A stretch of 64,000 bases of DNA from JABSQH01 sp039177505 (GCA_039177505.1 JBCDFR010000009.1:15438-79437), one strand, 5' to 3'; positions 7,290 through 16,834 are shown, counted from the first letter of the stretch. Numbers and translations are program-made. The notes: generated from the letters alone by a model not told the origin.

Positions 7290-8918
7290 TCAGGGGAGCG
7301 GCGGGATCGACACGCCGGCGGTGTCTCGCAGCGTCTGGCGGTCGAACGCCTCTGGCGCATGCTTGATGATCCGGTAGCTGATCCCCGACGGTACCTGCGC
7401 GATCGAGAGCAGAAGCTCGCGAGTGCCGTTGGCGTCGGCAGGGCCGTACTCCTGGAACACGGGCTGCAGGGTACCCCATGTGACCAACACGGACCCGTCG
7501 GGAGCGACGCGGGTGCCGCCCTGGGCGCCGCTCGGTCGTTGCTCTGGCTCCTGCAACTGCCACAGCAGCGTGGCCGTCATGTTTGCCTCGTCGATGCGGT
7601 ACGCCGCGACTCGGGCCGGATCGGCGGTGGCGCTGCGGTTGTCGAAGATCGTGAGGGTGTTCGTGCTCTCGTCGAACCGGGCGTCGTGGGGGCGGATGAC
7701 ACCGTTGTATGGATCGTTTAGGACATCGAGCCGCCGCTCGTTCGCCGTCGGCGACCCACCTGCCGGTGGCGTCGAGCCCAGCACCCATGCCAGCTCGCCG
7801 GTGGCGCGATCGACGCGGTATGCCGCATCGATGTGCCGGGCCGACGCAATGTAGTCACCGTTCCCGAGCCGTTGCACCGAGTTGGTGTGAATCACGTCGA
7901 TCTCGCCACCGTTCGGCGCGTCTGCGTACCGCGCGAAACGCTGCGGGAACGCGACGTCGAGCACGCCGAAGTGGTCCATGGCATGCCATATCCATTGGAT
8001 TTCCCCGTCGGCGTCGAGTTCGATCAGTGCGTTGTCGACGATCCACTCGTCGTCGTTGAAGCACGGTGGTGTATCGCCGGTCGGGCAGGTCACGAGGCCC
8101 TCCAAGGGCGTGAGGTCGAGGCCGTCGTCGCGCAACGGGTACGAGAGGATCGTCGAACCGCCGTCGGGATGATCGACGTGCTCGTGGTGATCGATCGGAT
8201 AGTCCTGTTCCCATTCCGGATACGGCAGCCCGCCGAGTCCAGCGGTGATCTCTACGACACCGGCGCCCACGGGTGCACCTCCGAGGTCGAAGAGCCGAGT
8301 GCGCACCGCGTCGTCAATGGTGCCGAATCCCATACTCGACAGCTTGGTCGCCCGCAACGATCCATCTGGTCGCCGATCGAAATTGAGGACATCGACCTCG
8401 GAGTCGGCGTACCACACCGGTGCGCCGTACTCGTCGAAGATCACCATGTAGTTGCCCGACGGGGAGGGACCCTGGCCGAAGGTGGAGGTGTACCACCCGG
8501 GTTCGGGTGACCCCGGACGTTCGACTTCCATTCGCGGAAAGTCCTCGGGCAGACAACGCAAGAAGTACTCGGCGCGATCGGCCCCGCTGGTCACGTCGAC
8601 CTCGATCAGCTCGTGCACGCGCACGGGTACCTCGGTCGGCGAGGCATTCTCGACCTGCCGCCCGTTGACGAGAATCGTTGCGTCGTCGTCGGCGTCGACG
8701 ATCACTGTCACCTGTTCGGTTGAGTTCGCGCAGACGATGCCGTAGTCGGTTGCGAGCGGATCGAACGCCGGCCAGGTCGTTAGGTCCACCGAAACCGCCG
8801 ATACGAGATCCGGCGAATCCGCTGCCGGCCCGTTCTCGTCGGCAGACGCGCCCGAGACGGCGACGATGGACGAGACTCCCGCCGCAAGGGCCACGACGGT
8901 GGTTCTGAGCGCCAGCAT
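7290..8918 (-). CDS. Exported arylsulfotransferase-family protein
   Basis: A 542-residue protein with an N-terminal signal peptide (MLALRTTVVALAAGVSSIVA) ahead of a short Ig-like strand domain and a predicted beta-propeller of the arylsulfotransferase (ASST) family. His-containing motifs expected around the active site are seen in DYPIDHHEHVDHP, IHTNSV, ASARHIDAAY and IRPHDARFD, and WVLGSTPP and IFDNRSA match ASST signatures. The family transfers sulfate between phenolic compounds without PAPS. Substrates here are unknown, and many actinobacterial members are annotated only by similarity. It leads a likely two-gene unit with the NTF2-like gene. Confidence 0.85.
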   Translation of the reverse strand: MLALRTTVVALAAGVSSIVAVSGASADENGPAADSPDLVSAVSVDLTTWPAFDPLATDYGIVCANSTEQVTVIVDADDDATILVNGRQVENASPTEVPVRVHELIEVDVTSGADRAEYFLRCLPEDFPRMEVERPGSPEPGWYTSTFGQGPSPSGNYMVIFDEYGAPVWYADSEVDVLNFDRRPDGSLRATKLSSMGFGTIDDAVRTRLFDLGGAPVGAGVVEITAGLGGLPYPEWEQDYPIDHHEHVDHPDGGSTILSYPLRDDGLDLTPLEGLVTCPTGDTPPCFNDDEWIVDNALIELDADGEIQWIWHAMDHFGVLDVAFPQRFARYADAPNGGEIDVIHTNSVQRLGNGDYIASARHIDAAYRVDRATGELAWVLGSTPPAGGSPTANERRLDVLNDPYNGVIRPHDARFDESTNTLTIFDNRSATADPARVAAYRIDEANMTATLLWQLQEPEQRPSGAQGGTRVAPDGSVLVTWGTLQPVFQEYGPADANGTRELLLSIAQVPSGISYRIIKHAPEAFDRQTLRDTAGVSIPPLP

Positions 8919-9037
8919 CTATGTACTTTGGCGGCGCTGACCGGGCGATCGCAGTCGACGTCGACACGATTCGGGCAGGGTTTGGCATCCTCTCGGCCTC
9001 CGTTCAGCCAGAAGCGAGTCGCGGTGTCCGCGGCCGG

Positions 9038-9949
9038 CTACCGCGCCTCGAGCGCAGCCATCACTGCCGCCATGGTCTCAGCGACCATCTGTTCGCGCGG
9101 TGGCAGCCCCGGTGACTCGTTCGGCATGACGGGGTTGACGCCCTCGCCGATCGAATGGAACCGGTCCATCGCCATCTCGACGAAGTCGGGGTGCGGGAGC
9201 ACCCAATAGCGGTTCTCGCGCACGGCGCTGATAACCATGTCGGCGACTGCAGCAGGCTGCATCCCCTCCTCGATCGCCGTGCGGACGTAGTTGAACCTCA
9301 CCTCTTGGCCGACTTCAAGCTCGGGTCGTGCGCCCAGTTCATCGGGCCAATTGCGGTCGGCGTCGATGATGCCGGTACGCACCCAACCCGGGCACAGACA
9401 GCTGACACCGACAGGGACCGGCGAGGGCTCCATCGTGTGGTACAGCCCCTCGGTCAGCGCTACCACGGCGTGCTTGCTGGCGTCGTATGCCGGGCCGAAC
9501 CCGGGAAACAGCCCGGCGATCGAGGCCGTGTTCACGACGTGGCCGCCGCCCGACTCGAGAATGCGCGGCAGGAACGCACGGACGCCATAGATCACGCCCC
9601 ACAGGTTCACGCCGAGCGTCCACTCCCAGGTCTCGATGGGTCCGAGCCACGGATCGCCCTTGCCGGCAACGCCGGCGTTGTTGCAGATCACGTGGACTGC
9701 CCCGAACCGATCGACGGTGGCAGCCGCAAGGGCGTCGACCTCGTCGGCCTTGCTCACATCGGTGATCGACGTGAGCGTCTCGACGCCGTGGCTCGCCCGC
9801 ACCTCGCCGTCGGCCACTTCGAGGTCGTCGGCATTGACATCTGCCAGTACGAGTTTGCAGCCCGCAGCGCCGAACGAGTTGGCCATCGCCAGCCCGATTC
9901 CGCCCGCTGCGCCAGTGATGACGACGACGGTGTCGTTGGTCAGGTCCAT
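9038..9949 (-). CDS. Short-chain dehydrogenase/reductase
   Basis: A 303-residue classical SDR with the dinucleotide-binding TGAAGGIGLA at residues ~11-20, NNAGVAG in the middle, and YDASK as the catalytic Tyr-x-x-x-Lys. The ATG at 9949 is preceded by AAAGGGG at good spacing, so an in-frame start 16 codons upstream is rejected. It is transcribed divergently from oleA across ~128 bases, so a role near long-chain lipid metabolism is possible but not shown. Confidence 0.9.
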   Translation of the reverse strand: MDLTNDTVVVITGAAGGIGLAMANSFGAAGCKLVLADVNADDLEVADGEVRASHGVETLTSITDVSKADEVDALAAATVDRFGAVHVICNNAGVAGKGDPWLGPIETWEWTLGVNLWGVIYGVRAFLPRILESGGGHVVNTASIAGLFPGFGPAYDASKHAVVALTEGLYHTMEPSPVPVGVSCLCPGWVRTGIIDADRNWPDELGARPELEVGQEVRFNYVRTAIEEGMQPAAVADMVISAVRENRYWVLPHPDFVEMAMDRFHSIGEGVNPVMPNESPGLPPREQMVAETMAAVMAALEAR

Positions 9950-10077
9950 GATTGCGCCCCTTTGGTCCTCGGATCCCCGCCCGTGGGCGATTTCCACTTC
10001 CTGCTGTTCCTCGGCAGGACGCTACCTCAGCGCGTTTCCGGCGTAGGCTCCGGAGCATTCATGCGAAAGGAGCTGCG

Positions 10078-11103
10078 ATGACCGGGAACTCCGTCTTCCG
10101 TCCACGCGATGTCGCCGTCCTCGGAGTGGAAGCCGTCGAGGCGCCCGAGGTGATCACCTCGGCGTGGATCGACGAGCAGCTCGCTGCCACCTACGATCGC
10201 ACGGGTCTCACTCCGGGCACCCTTGCCGATCTCGCCGGCATCGAAGAGCGGCGGTGGTGGCCCGAGGGCGTCACCTTCGATGAGGCTGCGGCGATGGCCG
10301 GTCGAGCCGTCATCGAGTCGACCGGTATCGACCCTGAACGCATCGGCATGCTGATCTCGACCTCGGTGTGCAAACACCACCTCGAACCGTCGGTGTCGTG
10401 CGCGGTGCACCATCAACTCGAGCTCTCGCCGGCGTGCCTGAATTTCGACGTCGGCAATGCCTGTCTGGGGTTCATCAACGGCATGCAGATCGCCGCTGCG
10501 TCGATCGACGCCGGGATGATCGATTACGCAATCATCGTCGACGGCGAAGGCAGTCGGCACACGCAGCTGGCGACGATCGAGCGCCTCCGGAGTGAGGACA
10601 CCACGGCGGCCGACGTGTTCGCCGAATTCGCCTCGCTCACGCTCGGATCGGGTGCGGCGGCGGCGATCATGTGTCGCGCCTCGGAACACCCCGATGCCCA
10701 CCGGTTCGTCGGCGGCATCGCTCGTGCGGGCACCGAGCACCACGAGCTGTGTGTCGGCGACCTCGATCGGATGACGACCGACACGCATGGTTTGCTCGTC
10801 GCCGGGCTCGATCTCGCAGAAGCGGCGTGGAAGCACGCCGGGCACGACTTCGACTGGGAGCTCGGTCTCGATTGGTACGTGATCCACCAGGTGAGCCAGG
10901 TGCATACCCGCATGATCACCGACCGGCTCGGCGTCGATCTCGATCGGGTGCCACTGACGTTTCCCCGGTACGGCAACGTCGGGCCCGCCGCGATTCCGAT
11001 CACGCTGGTCAGTGCGGCCGACCGCATTCAGCGCGGCGATCGTGTCCTGTGCATGGGAATCGGCTCGGGCCTCAACACCAGTATCGCCGAACTCGTTTGG
11101 TGA
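10078..11103 (+). CDS. oleA: OleA, long-chain acyl-CoA head-to-head condensing enzyme
   Basis: Thiolase-fold enzyme that joins two fatty acyl-CoAs by non-decarboxylative Claisen condensation to a beta-keto acid, the first step to long-chain olefins. The 341 residues contain the nucleophile Cys129 in GNACLGF, His270 in YVIHQVSQVH, Asn300 in RYGNVGPAAIP, and Glu103 in HHLEPSVS matching the OleA-specific base. The last feature separates it from FabH. AAAGGAG stands just before the ATG. Its TGA overlaps the GTG of the fused oleBC gene by four bases, and oleD follows, so the family call is supported by both motifs and context. Confidence 0.92.
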   Translation: MTGNSVFRPRDVAVLGVEAVEAPEVITSAWIDEQLAATYDRTGLTPGTLADLAGIEERRWWPEGVTFDEAAAMAGRAVIESTGIDPERIGMLISTSVCKHHLEPSVSCAVHHQLELSPACLNFDVGNACLGFINGMQIAAASIDAGMIDYAIIVDGEGSRHTQLATIERLRSEDTTAADVFAEFASLTLGSGAAAAIMCRASEHPDAHRFVGGIARAGTEHHELCVGDLDRMTTDTHGLLVAGLDLAEAAWKHAGHDFDWELGLDWYVIHQVSQVHTRMITDRLGVDLDRVPLTFPRYGNVGPAAIPITLVSAADRIQRGDRVLCMGIGSGLNTSIAELVW

Positions 11104-13688
11104 CTCCGGCGCTGCCGACGCCCGCCGATTGGGAACGGTGGGGGGTGCCGGCCCACTGGTCGCGCACGGTCGACGTCCCAGAACGCGGTGGTGCGACTCG
11201 CCGGTGGCACGTGCTCGACACCGGGTTGCCTGAGGTCGAGGCGCCTGGCCCGACGGTCGTGTGCGTGCACGGCAACCCCACGTGGAGCTACGTCTGGTCG
11301 ACCGTCGTTGCCACATTGGCGCCGCGTCACCGCGTCGTTGCGGTGGATCAGCTGGGCATGGGCTACAGCGAGCGCACGCCACGACGACGGTATGCGGATC
11401 GCGTTGCTGACCTCGCCGATGTGATCGATGCGCTGGCGCTCACCGCCGAGGGGCCGATCGTGATCGCCGGCCACGATTGGGGTGGTGCGATCGCGATGGG
11501 GTGGGCCGTCGATCACTCCGACGATCTGGCCGCAATGGTGCTGTGCAACACCGGCATCGCCGTGCCGACGGGGCGATCAGCCCCTGCGGTCATCCGGTTG
11601 GCCGCCTCGCCGTTCCTGCTCGATGCGGTGTGTCGCGGGACGCGGCTGTTCGTCAGTGGCGCAAGCCGGCTGTCGCGCGACCGCCTGACCAAGGTCGAGC
11701 GATCTGCGCTCGCGGCCCCATATCGCGGTGCCCCGCAGCGGGCGGCGATCGCCGACTTCGTCGATGACATCCCCTTGCGTGACGACGCGCCGAGCGAGGC
11801 CGACCTCGCCGCTGTTGCCGCAGGCCTCGCCGATGTGCGCGCACCCGTGCTGCTGGCTTGGGGCCCGGACGATCCGGTGTTCAACGACGACTTCCTCGAT
11901 GATCTGGCTGCTCGGATGCCGCATGCCGACCGTCATCGCTTCCCCCGGGGCGGGCACCTGTTGCCCTTGGAGCACATCGGGTCGCCATCGGCGGCGACGG
12001 TGATCGTCGATTGGATCGACGGCGCGATGCCATCGGCTCTGCCCGTATCGACACCGGTGGTGGCGGTTTCGGCCGATGCAACTTTGTCGGACCATCGTCC
12101 GTTGTGGGCGCCGATCGACGATGCGGCCACGAGTCGCGCCGACGAACGCGCCGTGATCGACATGGCGAATGGCGACACATTGACGTGGGCCCAACTGGGG
12201 GAGCGGATCGAGCGTGGTGCACATGCGCTGCGCGCTGCTGGCGTGAGGCCCGGTGATCGGGTGGCCGTGCTCACGCCACCGGGCGTCGACGCACTCGTCG
12301 TGGCCTACGCAATCGTGCGCGCCGGTGGAGTTGCCGCCGTTGCCGACCGTGGACTCGGGCTGTCCGGACTGCGAACGGCGATCCGTTCGTCGCGGCCCCG
12401 GTTCGTCGTCGGACCGAGACAGGCACGGGCAGCGGCACGGTTGTTGCGCTGGGCCCCAGGCGCAACGATGATCGATCCAGGCGCCCTGCTCGATGGATCG
12501 GCCAGCGGTGAGCTCCCGGTGCCGGGACCCGACGAACCGGCTGCGGTGCTGTTCACATCCGGCGCCACCGGACCGGCTAAAGGGGTGCGCTATACCCATG
12601 CCCAGCTGGCTGCCCAGCGCGATGCGCTGGCCTCGACGTACTCCATCTCGTCCGACGACCGCCTCGTTGCTGCATTCGCACCTTTTGCCCTCTACGGCCC
12701 CGGTCTAGGGATCACAACGGCTCTTCCCGATAGCGACGTCACTAGACCCAGCACGTTGACGGCAACGGCGTTGTCCGCCGCCTGCACCGCGGTCGGTGCG
12801 ACGATGGCGTTTGCCTCTCCGGCCGCGCTCGCCAACGTCGTGCGCACGGCCAGCGCACTCGACGGCGGCGCCGACGTCGATGGGCTGCGGTCACTTCGAG
12901 TGGTGATGAGCGCCGGTGCGCCGGTGCCGTCCGAGCTGTTGCACGACGTTGCCGATCTGGCGCCGGCAGCCACGCTGCACACGCCGTACGGGATGACCGA
13001 GTCGCTGCCGGTCGCCGACATCGAGCTGGCGGCGATCGACGTTGCCGACCAGGCTGATCCGAACGGTGGAGTGTGCGTCGGTCCGCCGGTCGACGGCGTC
13101 GACGCGATCATCGCGGCCTATAACTTCGACGCCGGCGAGCCGGTCGTCGCGCTCGGCGCAGGCGTGACGGGCGAGATCCTCGTCCGGTCGCCGTGGACCA
13201 GCGCCGGCTACGACGGGCTCTGGGCGACCGAGGCGGCGGCTCGCCCGGTCGATGCGACCGGGGTGCAGTGGCATCGCACGGGCGACGTCGGTCACGTCGA
13301 CGCGCAGGGCCGACTGTGGGTCGAAGGTCGGAGCGTGCACGTCATCGATGCGCCGGGCGCACCGATCACGCCGGTCCCCGTCGAACGAGCGGTCGAACGT
13401 CGACTGCGAGGAACCCGAGTTGCCGCTGTTGGCGTCGGCCCGTCAGGCAGGCAGCAGTTGGTCGTGGTGGTCGAGCAGCGAGGTCAGAACGGACTCTCCA
13501 GCGCCGACATCGCCGCCAAGGTGCGGTCAGCAGTCGAGCCACTGGGTGTCGCCGTCGCCGCCGTGCTCGCCGCTGGTGACATCCCCGTCGACATCCGTCA
13601 CGAGGCCAAGATCGACCGGGGCGCGGTCGCCCGTTGGGCCGGCGACGTGTTGGCCGGACGCCGCACCAAGGCGCTGCGCCGACATTGA
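11100..13688 (+). CDS. oleBC: OleB-OleC fusion: beta-lactone decarboxylase plus beta-lactone synthetase
   Basis: An 862-residue two-domain protein. Residues ~1-300 are an alpha/beta hydrolase of the haloalkane-dehalogenase type: HGNPTW at ~57, nucleophile Asp126 in GHDWGGA, and GGHLLPLE with the catalytic His. This is OleB, which decarboxylates a cis-beta-lactone to a cis-olefin. Residues ~310-862 are an AMP-forming domain with LFTSGATGPAKGV, YGMTES and HRTGDVGHVD. This is OleC, which closes beta-hydroxy acids to beta-lactones with ATP. Such fusions are known in actinobacteria. The GTG start is set by the 4-base overlap with oleA; longer upstream readings run through oleA and are not real. 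Confidence 0.92.
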   Translation: MTPALPTPADWERWGVPAHWSRTVDVPERGGATRRWHVLDTGLPEVEAPGPTVVCVHGNPTWSYVWSTVVATLAPRHRVVAVDQLGMGYSERTPRRRYADRVADLADVIDALALTAEGPIVIAGHDWGGAIAMGWAVDHSDDLAAMVLCNTGIAVPTGRSAPAVIRLAASPFLLDAVCRGTRLFVSGASRLSRDRLTKVERSALAAPYRGAPQRAAIADFVDDIPLRDDAPSEADLAAVAAGLADVRAPVLLAWGPDDPVFNDDFLDDLAARMPHADRHRFPRGGHLLPLEHIGSPSAATVIVDWIDGAMPSALPVSTPVVAVSADATLSDHRPLWAPIDDAATSRADERAVIDMANGDTLTWAQLGERIERGAHALRAAGVRPGDRVAVLTPPGVDALVVAYAIVRAGGVAAVADRGLGLSGLRTAIRSSRPRFVVGPRQARAAARLLRWAPGATMIDPGALLDGSASGELPVPGPDEPAAVLFTSGATGPAKGVRYTHAQLAAQRDALASTYSISSDDRLVAAFAPFALYGPGLGITTALPDSDVTRPSTLTATALSAACTAVGATMAFASPAALANVVRTASALDGGADVDGLRSLRVVMSAGAPVPSELLHDVADLAPAATLHTPYGMTESLPVADIELAAIDVADQADPNGGVCVGPPVDGVDAIIAAYNFDAGEPVVALGAGVTGEILVRSPWTSAGYDGLWATEAAARPVDATGVQWHRTGDVGHVDAQGRLWVEGRSVHVIDAPGAPITPVPVERAVERRLRGTRVAAVGVGPSGRQQLVVVVEQRGQNGLSSADIAAKVRSAVEPLGVAVAAVLAAGDIPVDIRHEAKIDRGAVARWAGDVLAGRRTKALRRH

Positions 13689-13690
13689 CG

Positions 13691-14704
13691 ATGCGCACGT
13701 TGGTCACCGGAGCATCCAGTCGGATCGGATGTGGGGTCGTAGCTGCGCTGATGGGTCGTGGCGACGACGTGGTGACGCTGCAGCGACGCCATGTCAACGC
13801 GCTGGATGCGTTTGGCGTTGAGCAGGTGCTCGGTGACGTACGCGATGAGCGCACCGTGATCGACGCGGTGAATGGCTGTGACGCCGTCGTCCATCTGGCT
13901 GCACGAGTTGGCGTCGTCGGTAGTTGGGAGGACTTTCGTTCGGTCAACGTCGATGGCACCGCCAACGTGCTGGCGGCTGCCCGCCGTGCGGGGACCGAGC
14001 GCGTGGTGCACGTGTCGTCGCCGTCGGTCGCCCACGAAGGGGACTCACTCGTTGGTGAGGGCGCAGGACCGCCCGTCGTTGGCCGTCGGCGTGCGTGCTA
14101 CCCCGAGTCGAAGGCGCGCGCCGAGCAGGTGGCACTGGCGCCGTCAGAGGAGCCAACGCGCGTCGTCGCGGTTCGACCTCATCTGGTGTGGGGGCCGGGC
14201 GATGAGCAGCTTGTCGGGCGGATCGTCGATCGCGCCGCTGCGGGTCGGTTGACATTGGTTGGCACCGGTGCTGCGCTGATCGATACGACCTACATCGACA
14301 ACGCCGTCGATGCGCTGGTCGCGGCGGTCGATGCGCTCGAGCCGGGTGCACCGTGCGTGGGCCGGGCGTATGTCGTCGCCAACGGCGAGCCCCGTCCGAT
14401 CGCAGAACTGATCGCAGGCATCTGCGCAGCCGCTGGCGTGCCGTTTGAGCCGCGATACGTCCCGGTGCGGGTGGCGCGACCGGTGGGTGCGTTGGTGGAG
14501 CGCGCATGGTCGGTGGTTGCGTCGCGCTCGGAGCCGCCGATGACGGAGTTCGTCGCCGAGCAGTTGGGCACCGCTCATTGGTTCGATCCCCGCCCTGCTG
14601 CGACCGATCTTGGCTGGCATCCGCGCGTGTCGATCGACAAGGGTCTGGCCCGCCTCAGGGAGTGGTTCGCCGCTGGCTGTCCGGAGTGGCCTCACGCCCA
14701 GTAG
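13691..14704 (+). CDS. oleD: OleD, NADPH-dependent beta-keto acid reductase
   Basis: A 337-residue extended SDR (3-beta-HSD/epimerase type) that reduces the OleA product to a 2-alkyl-3-hydroxy acid for OleC. It has an N-terminal nucleotide-binding TGASSRIG (residues 6-13), VVHLAARVG, SS at 109-110 and the catalytic Tyr137/Lys141 in YPESK. It starts two bases after the oleBC stop, completing the operon oleA-oleBC-oleD. The glycine motif is less regular than the usual TGGxGFLG, but the fold signature is otherwise complete. tRNA-Cys follows 12 bases later. Confidence 0.9.
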   Translation: MRTLVTGASSRIGCGVVAALMGRGDDVVTLQRRHVNALDAFGVEQVLGDVRDERTVIDAVNGCDAVVHLAARVGVVGSWEDFRSVNVDGTANVLAAARRAGTERVVHVSSPSVAHEGDSLVGEGAGPPVVGRRRACYPESKARAEQVALAPSEEPTRVVAVRPHLVWGPGDEQLVGRIVDRAAAGRLTLVGTGAALIDTTYIDNAVDALVAAVDALEPGAPCVGRAYVVANGEPRPIAELIAGICAAAGVPFEPRYVPVRVARPVGALVERAWSVVASRSEPPMTEFVAEQLGTAHWFDPRPAATDLGWHPRVSIDKGLARLREWFAAGCPEWPHAQ

Positions 14705-14716
14705 GGTCTCCGACTT

Positions 14717-14791
14717 GGCGACGTGGCCGAGTGGCTTAGGCAACGGCCTGCAAAGCCGTCTACCCGGGTTCGATTCCCGGCGTCGCCTCCA
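14717..14791 (+). tRNA. tRNA-Cys (anticodon GCA)
   Basis: Acceptor GGCGACG pairs with CGTCGCC. The anticodon stem ACGGC/GCCGT encloses loop CTGCAAA (anticodon GCA). The T arm has GGGTTCGATTCCC, and CCA is encoded at the 3' end. Confidence 0.96.
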
Positions 14792-14840
14792 CACTGCAGC
14801 TCTGGACAGCGGGGCGAGATCCCGCCTGTCCGGAGCGCAG

Positions 14841-15161
14841 TCAGGTGATGACGGTGCCGTCGGGGCGGTGGGTGTGCCAGGTGCCGTCAGCGTCGCGATG
14901 AACGCGGAAGCCGTGTTCTTTCTGCGGGTTGTGCGGGACTGTGGCACCGTGCGCCCCCCCCCAACTGAGGTTGTCGTCGGCATCGCACCGGCTCACGGGT
15001 CGGTCGCAACCAGCCCACGCACACTCCGTCGCCAACAACATCACCGCCTCGCGAGCGGCACCGGTGAACAACCGCGACCGCCGACCCAGATCGGTGATCA
15101 CACCGTGGCTGTCGTACACGACACGCCGGATGTGGCCGACGAGCGCAGCGTTGATGGCGTG
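14841..15161 (-). pseudogene. C-terminal relic of a DUF222/HNH endonuclease (13E12-type) gene
   Basis: Translates as INAALVGHIRRVVYDSHG, GRRSRLFTGAAREAVMLLAT and, near the end, GFRVHRDADGTWHTHRPDGT, the hallmark C-terminus of actinobacterial DUF222-HNH proteins. The metal-binding HNH core is collapsed: the expected His-rich segment between CDADDN and HNPQKEHGF is largely missing, and a run of nine C lies there (14954-14962). There is no N-terminus; the frame simply continues after the TGA of the upstream DUF2855 gene. The relic lies beside a tRNA gene, a common site for mobile or repeated sequences. Confidence 0.8.
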
Positions 15162-16250
15162 TCAGCTGAGGACCGCGATGCTGGCTTCGCTCGGGTCGGC
15201 CGCGTCCTGCACCATCGCAAGGTACGCCTCCTCCAGCCCCGAGAGCCCGGGCCGTTCGACGATCGTGGCCCAGCTCGGCGCGACCTCGAGTAGCCGTTCC
15301 CATGCCACGCCGAGGCGGGCTTGGTAGCCGTCTTGCCCCCAGTCGGCGACTCGCTTCTGGATCTGGCTTGGCGCGAAGAAGAACTCCGGAGATGGCCCCG
15401 GGAGTTCCTCGTCGGTGGCGGTTGCGTCCCAGTGCGTCAGTCCGACGCTAATCGACGCGCCGAGCCGGTCGCCGAGGCGTCGATGGACCTCATGGCGGAC
15501 GCTGGCGTTGCCGGCGACGTCGACGAACGCCGAGGCGACCAGGTCGAGCTCGTCGATCTGGTCGTAGGCGATCACTCGGTCGTAACAGCCGAGACTCTCC
15601 ACGTGCTCCACCCGGCCTGGTGATGTGAGTCCGACGACCCTCGGCCGGCTGCCGTCGCGGCCGATGGTGCACAATGCCGTGCCGGCCGAGGTCTTGCTCG
15701 ACGCGCTGGAGATGATGATCTGCTCGGCACCGAAGTCGCCGTTGTCGGCCAGATAGTCATCGAGCACGAATGACGTGACGAAAAGCGGGATGAAGATCGC
15801 CTGGAGATCCTCGGTGTCGGGTTGGTAGGTGGGGTCGGCGGTCGTGAACCCGTATCCGTTGTACACAGCAGGAAGATCGGCGCGATGTGCCGCCCCGTCG
15901 ACGAAGCCCGACGGGCTCACACGTGTGGGGGAGACGACGAGGTGCGTGGCCATCGGCAGGTAGCCGAAAACCCGCGTGCCGATGGCGACGCCGTCGACAT
16001 CACCCGCGATCACGTCGGCGAACCCCCACACCGGGATGCGTCCCCACCCGTCGTCAGCGGAGGGGAAGAAGTTCCAGTACCCCACCATGTCGCCAGCGGC
16101 GCCGTAGGTGACGTTGTTGGCGGTGAGCCCGACCCGATCGACACGCAGCAGCACCTGACCCTCCTCCAGCATCGGCAGCGCGTCGGTGGTGTGGCGGGTG
16201 ATTCCCAGGTCGTCGCGGCGGACCTCGAGCACGTCGATCACGTCGGTCAT
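15162..16250 (-). CDS. DUF2855 family protein
   Basis: A 362-residue protein resembling the DUF2855 family, distantly related in layout to medium-chain (quinone-type) oxidoreductases: an N-terminal barrel-like part (VDRVGLTANNVTYG, VWGFADVI, YLPMATHLVV) and a C-terminal nucleotide-fold-like part (IISSASSKTSAGTA, VVGLTSPGRVEHVESLG). No member has an established reaction known to me. ATG 16250 fits the family N-terminus; a start nine codons upstream is possible. Its stop is followed in the same frame by the HNH relic. Confidence 0.8.
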   Translation of the reverse strand: MTDVIDVLEVRRDDLGITRHTTDALPMLEEGQVLLRVDRVGLTANNVTYGAAGDMVGYWNFFPSADDGWGRIPVWGFADVIAGDVDGVAIGTRVFGYLPMATHLVVSPTRVSPSGFVDGAAHRADLPAVYNGYGFTTADPTYQPDTEDLQAIFIPLFVTSFVLDDYLADNGDFGAEQIIISSASSKTSAGTALCTIGRDGSRPRVVGLTSPGRVEHVESLGCYDRVIAYDQIDELDLVASAFVDVAGNASVRHEVHRRLGDRLGASISVGLTHWDATATDEELPGPSPEFFFAPSQIQKRVADWGQDGYQARLGVAWERLLEVAPSWATIVERPGLSGLEEAYLAMVQDAADPSEASIAVLS

Positions 16251-16307
16251 CCCATCACATTCCCAAACTGGCGACACCGATGGCGAACTTGGAGCTGGCG
16301 CTCGATC

Positions 16308-16820
16308 TCAGGGCGCGGTCGTGAGTGCCCGCAACCGATCGCCGATATCGGCGCACTCGTCGCATCCCCAGATTGCCTGGTACACGCGACAACCGAGGCA
16401 GAGCGCAAACACCGCTTCGAGCGATGCCGCGGCGATCAACATCACCACGAGCACCACGGCGACGGTCGCGACGCCGAGAGCGAGTGCCAGCGCAGCACCA
16501 CCGGAGAACGTCAGCCCGATCGCCTGCGCGAAGCGCTTCGGTGGTCCCGGCACCTGCCTCGAATCCACGGAGAACCGGCGCTCGATCCAAGGTGTGATCA
16601 CCCGTGTCGACAGCTGACCGAGGGGCGAGAGTGTCGGGCCCGTGGCGACGCGGGCGGCGAAACCGGCCACCAACAGCGCGAGCAGCCACGGACTCGATGT
16701 CGCCAGCACTGCGGATGAAAGGGTGACGACGCCGGCCGCCACTACACGAGCTGCGGTCTCGTTGACCGGATCGGGGAACGAGAACACTGCCGAGTAATGA
16801 ACACCGGCGGAGGAAGGCAC
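16308..16820 (-). CDS. DUF4395 integral membrane protein
   Basis: A 170-residue protein with about four transmembrane helices in two pairs (residues ~24-58 and ~105-150). Between them is a conserved PGPPKRFAQAIG loop, and a cysteine pair follows the last helix (CLGC, then CDEC). This matches DUF4395, often found near thioredoxin-like or sulfur-handling proteins, though none is adjacent here. GTG 16820 is supported by TATACT ending six bases upstream. Confidence 0.8.
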   Translation of the reverse strand: MPSSAGVHYSAVFSFPDPVNETAARVVAAGVVTLSSAVLATSSPWLLALLVAGFAARVATGPTLSPLGQLSTRVITPWIERRFSVDSRQVPGPPKRFAQAIGLTFSGGAALALALGVATVAVVLVVMLIAAASLEAVFALCLGCRVYQAIWGCDECADIGDRLRALTTAP

Positions 16821-16826
16821 GCACCC

Positions 16827-16832
16827 AGTATA
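16827..16832 (-). promoter_or_regulatory. -10 box TATACT of the DUF4395 gene
   Basis: TATACT read on the minus strand ends six bases before the GTG start, the leaderless arrangement. Confidence 0.5.
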
Positions 16833-16834
16833 AA

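Noticed and set aside
14954..14962. Nine-C run as a programmed frameshift site
   Set aside because: It lies inside a gene relic lacking both start and catalytic core, so slippage would rescue nothing; an indel or sequencing problem is simpler.
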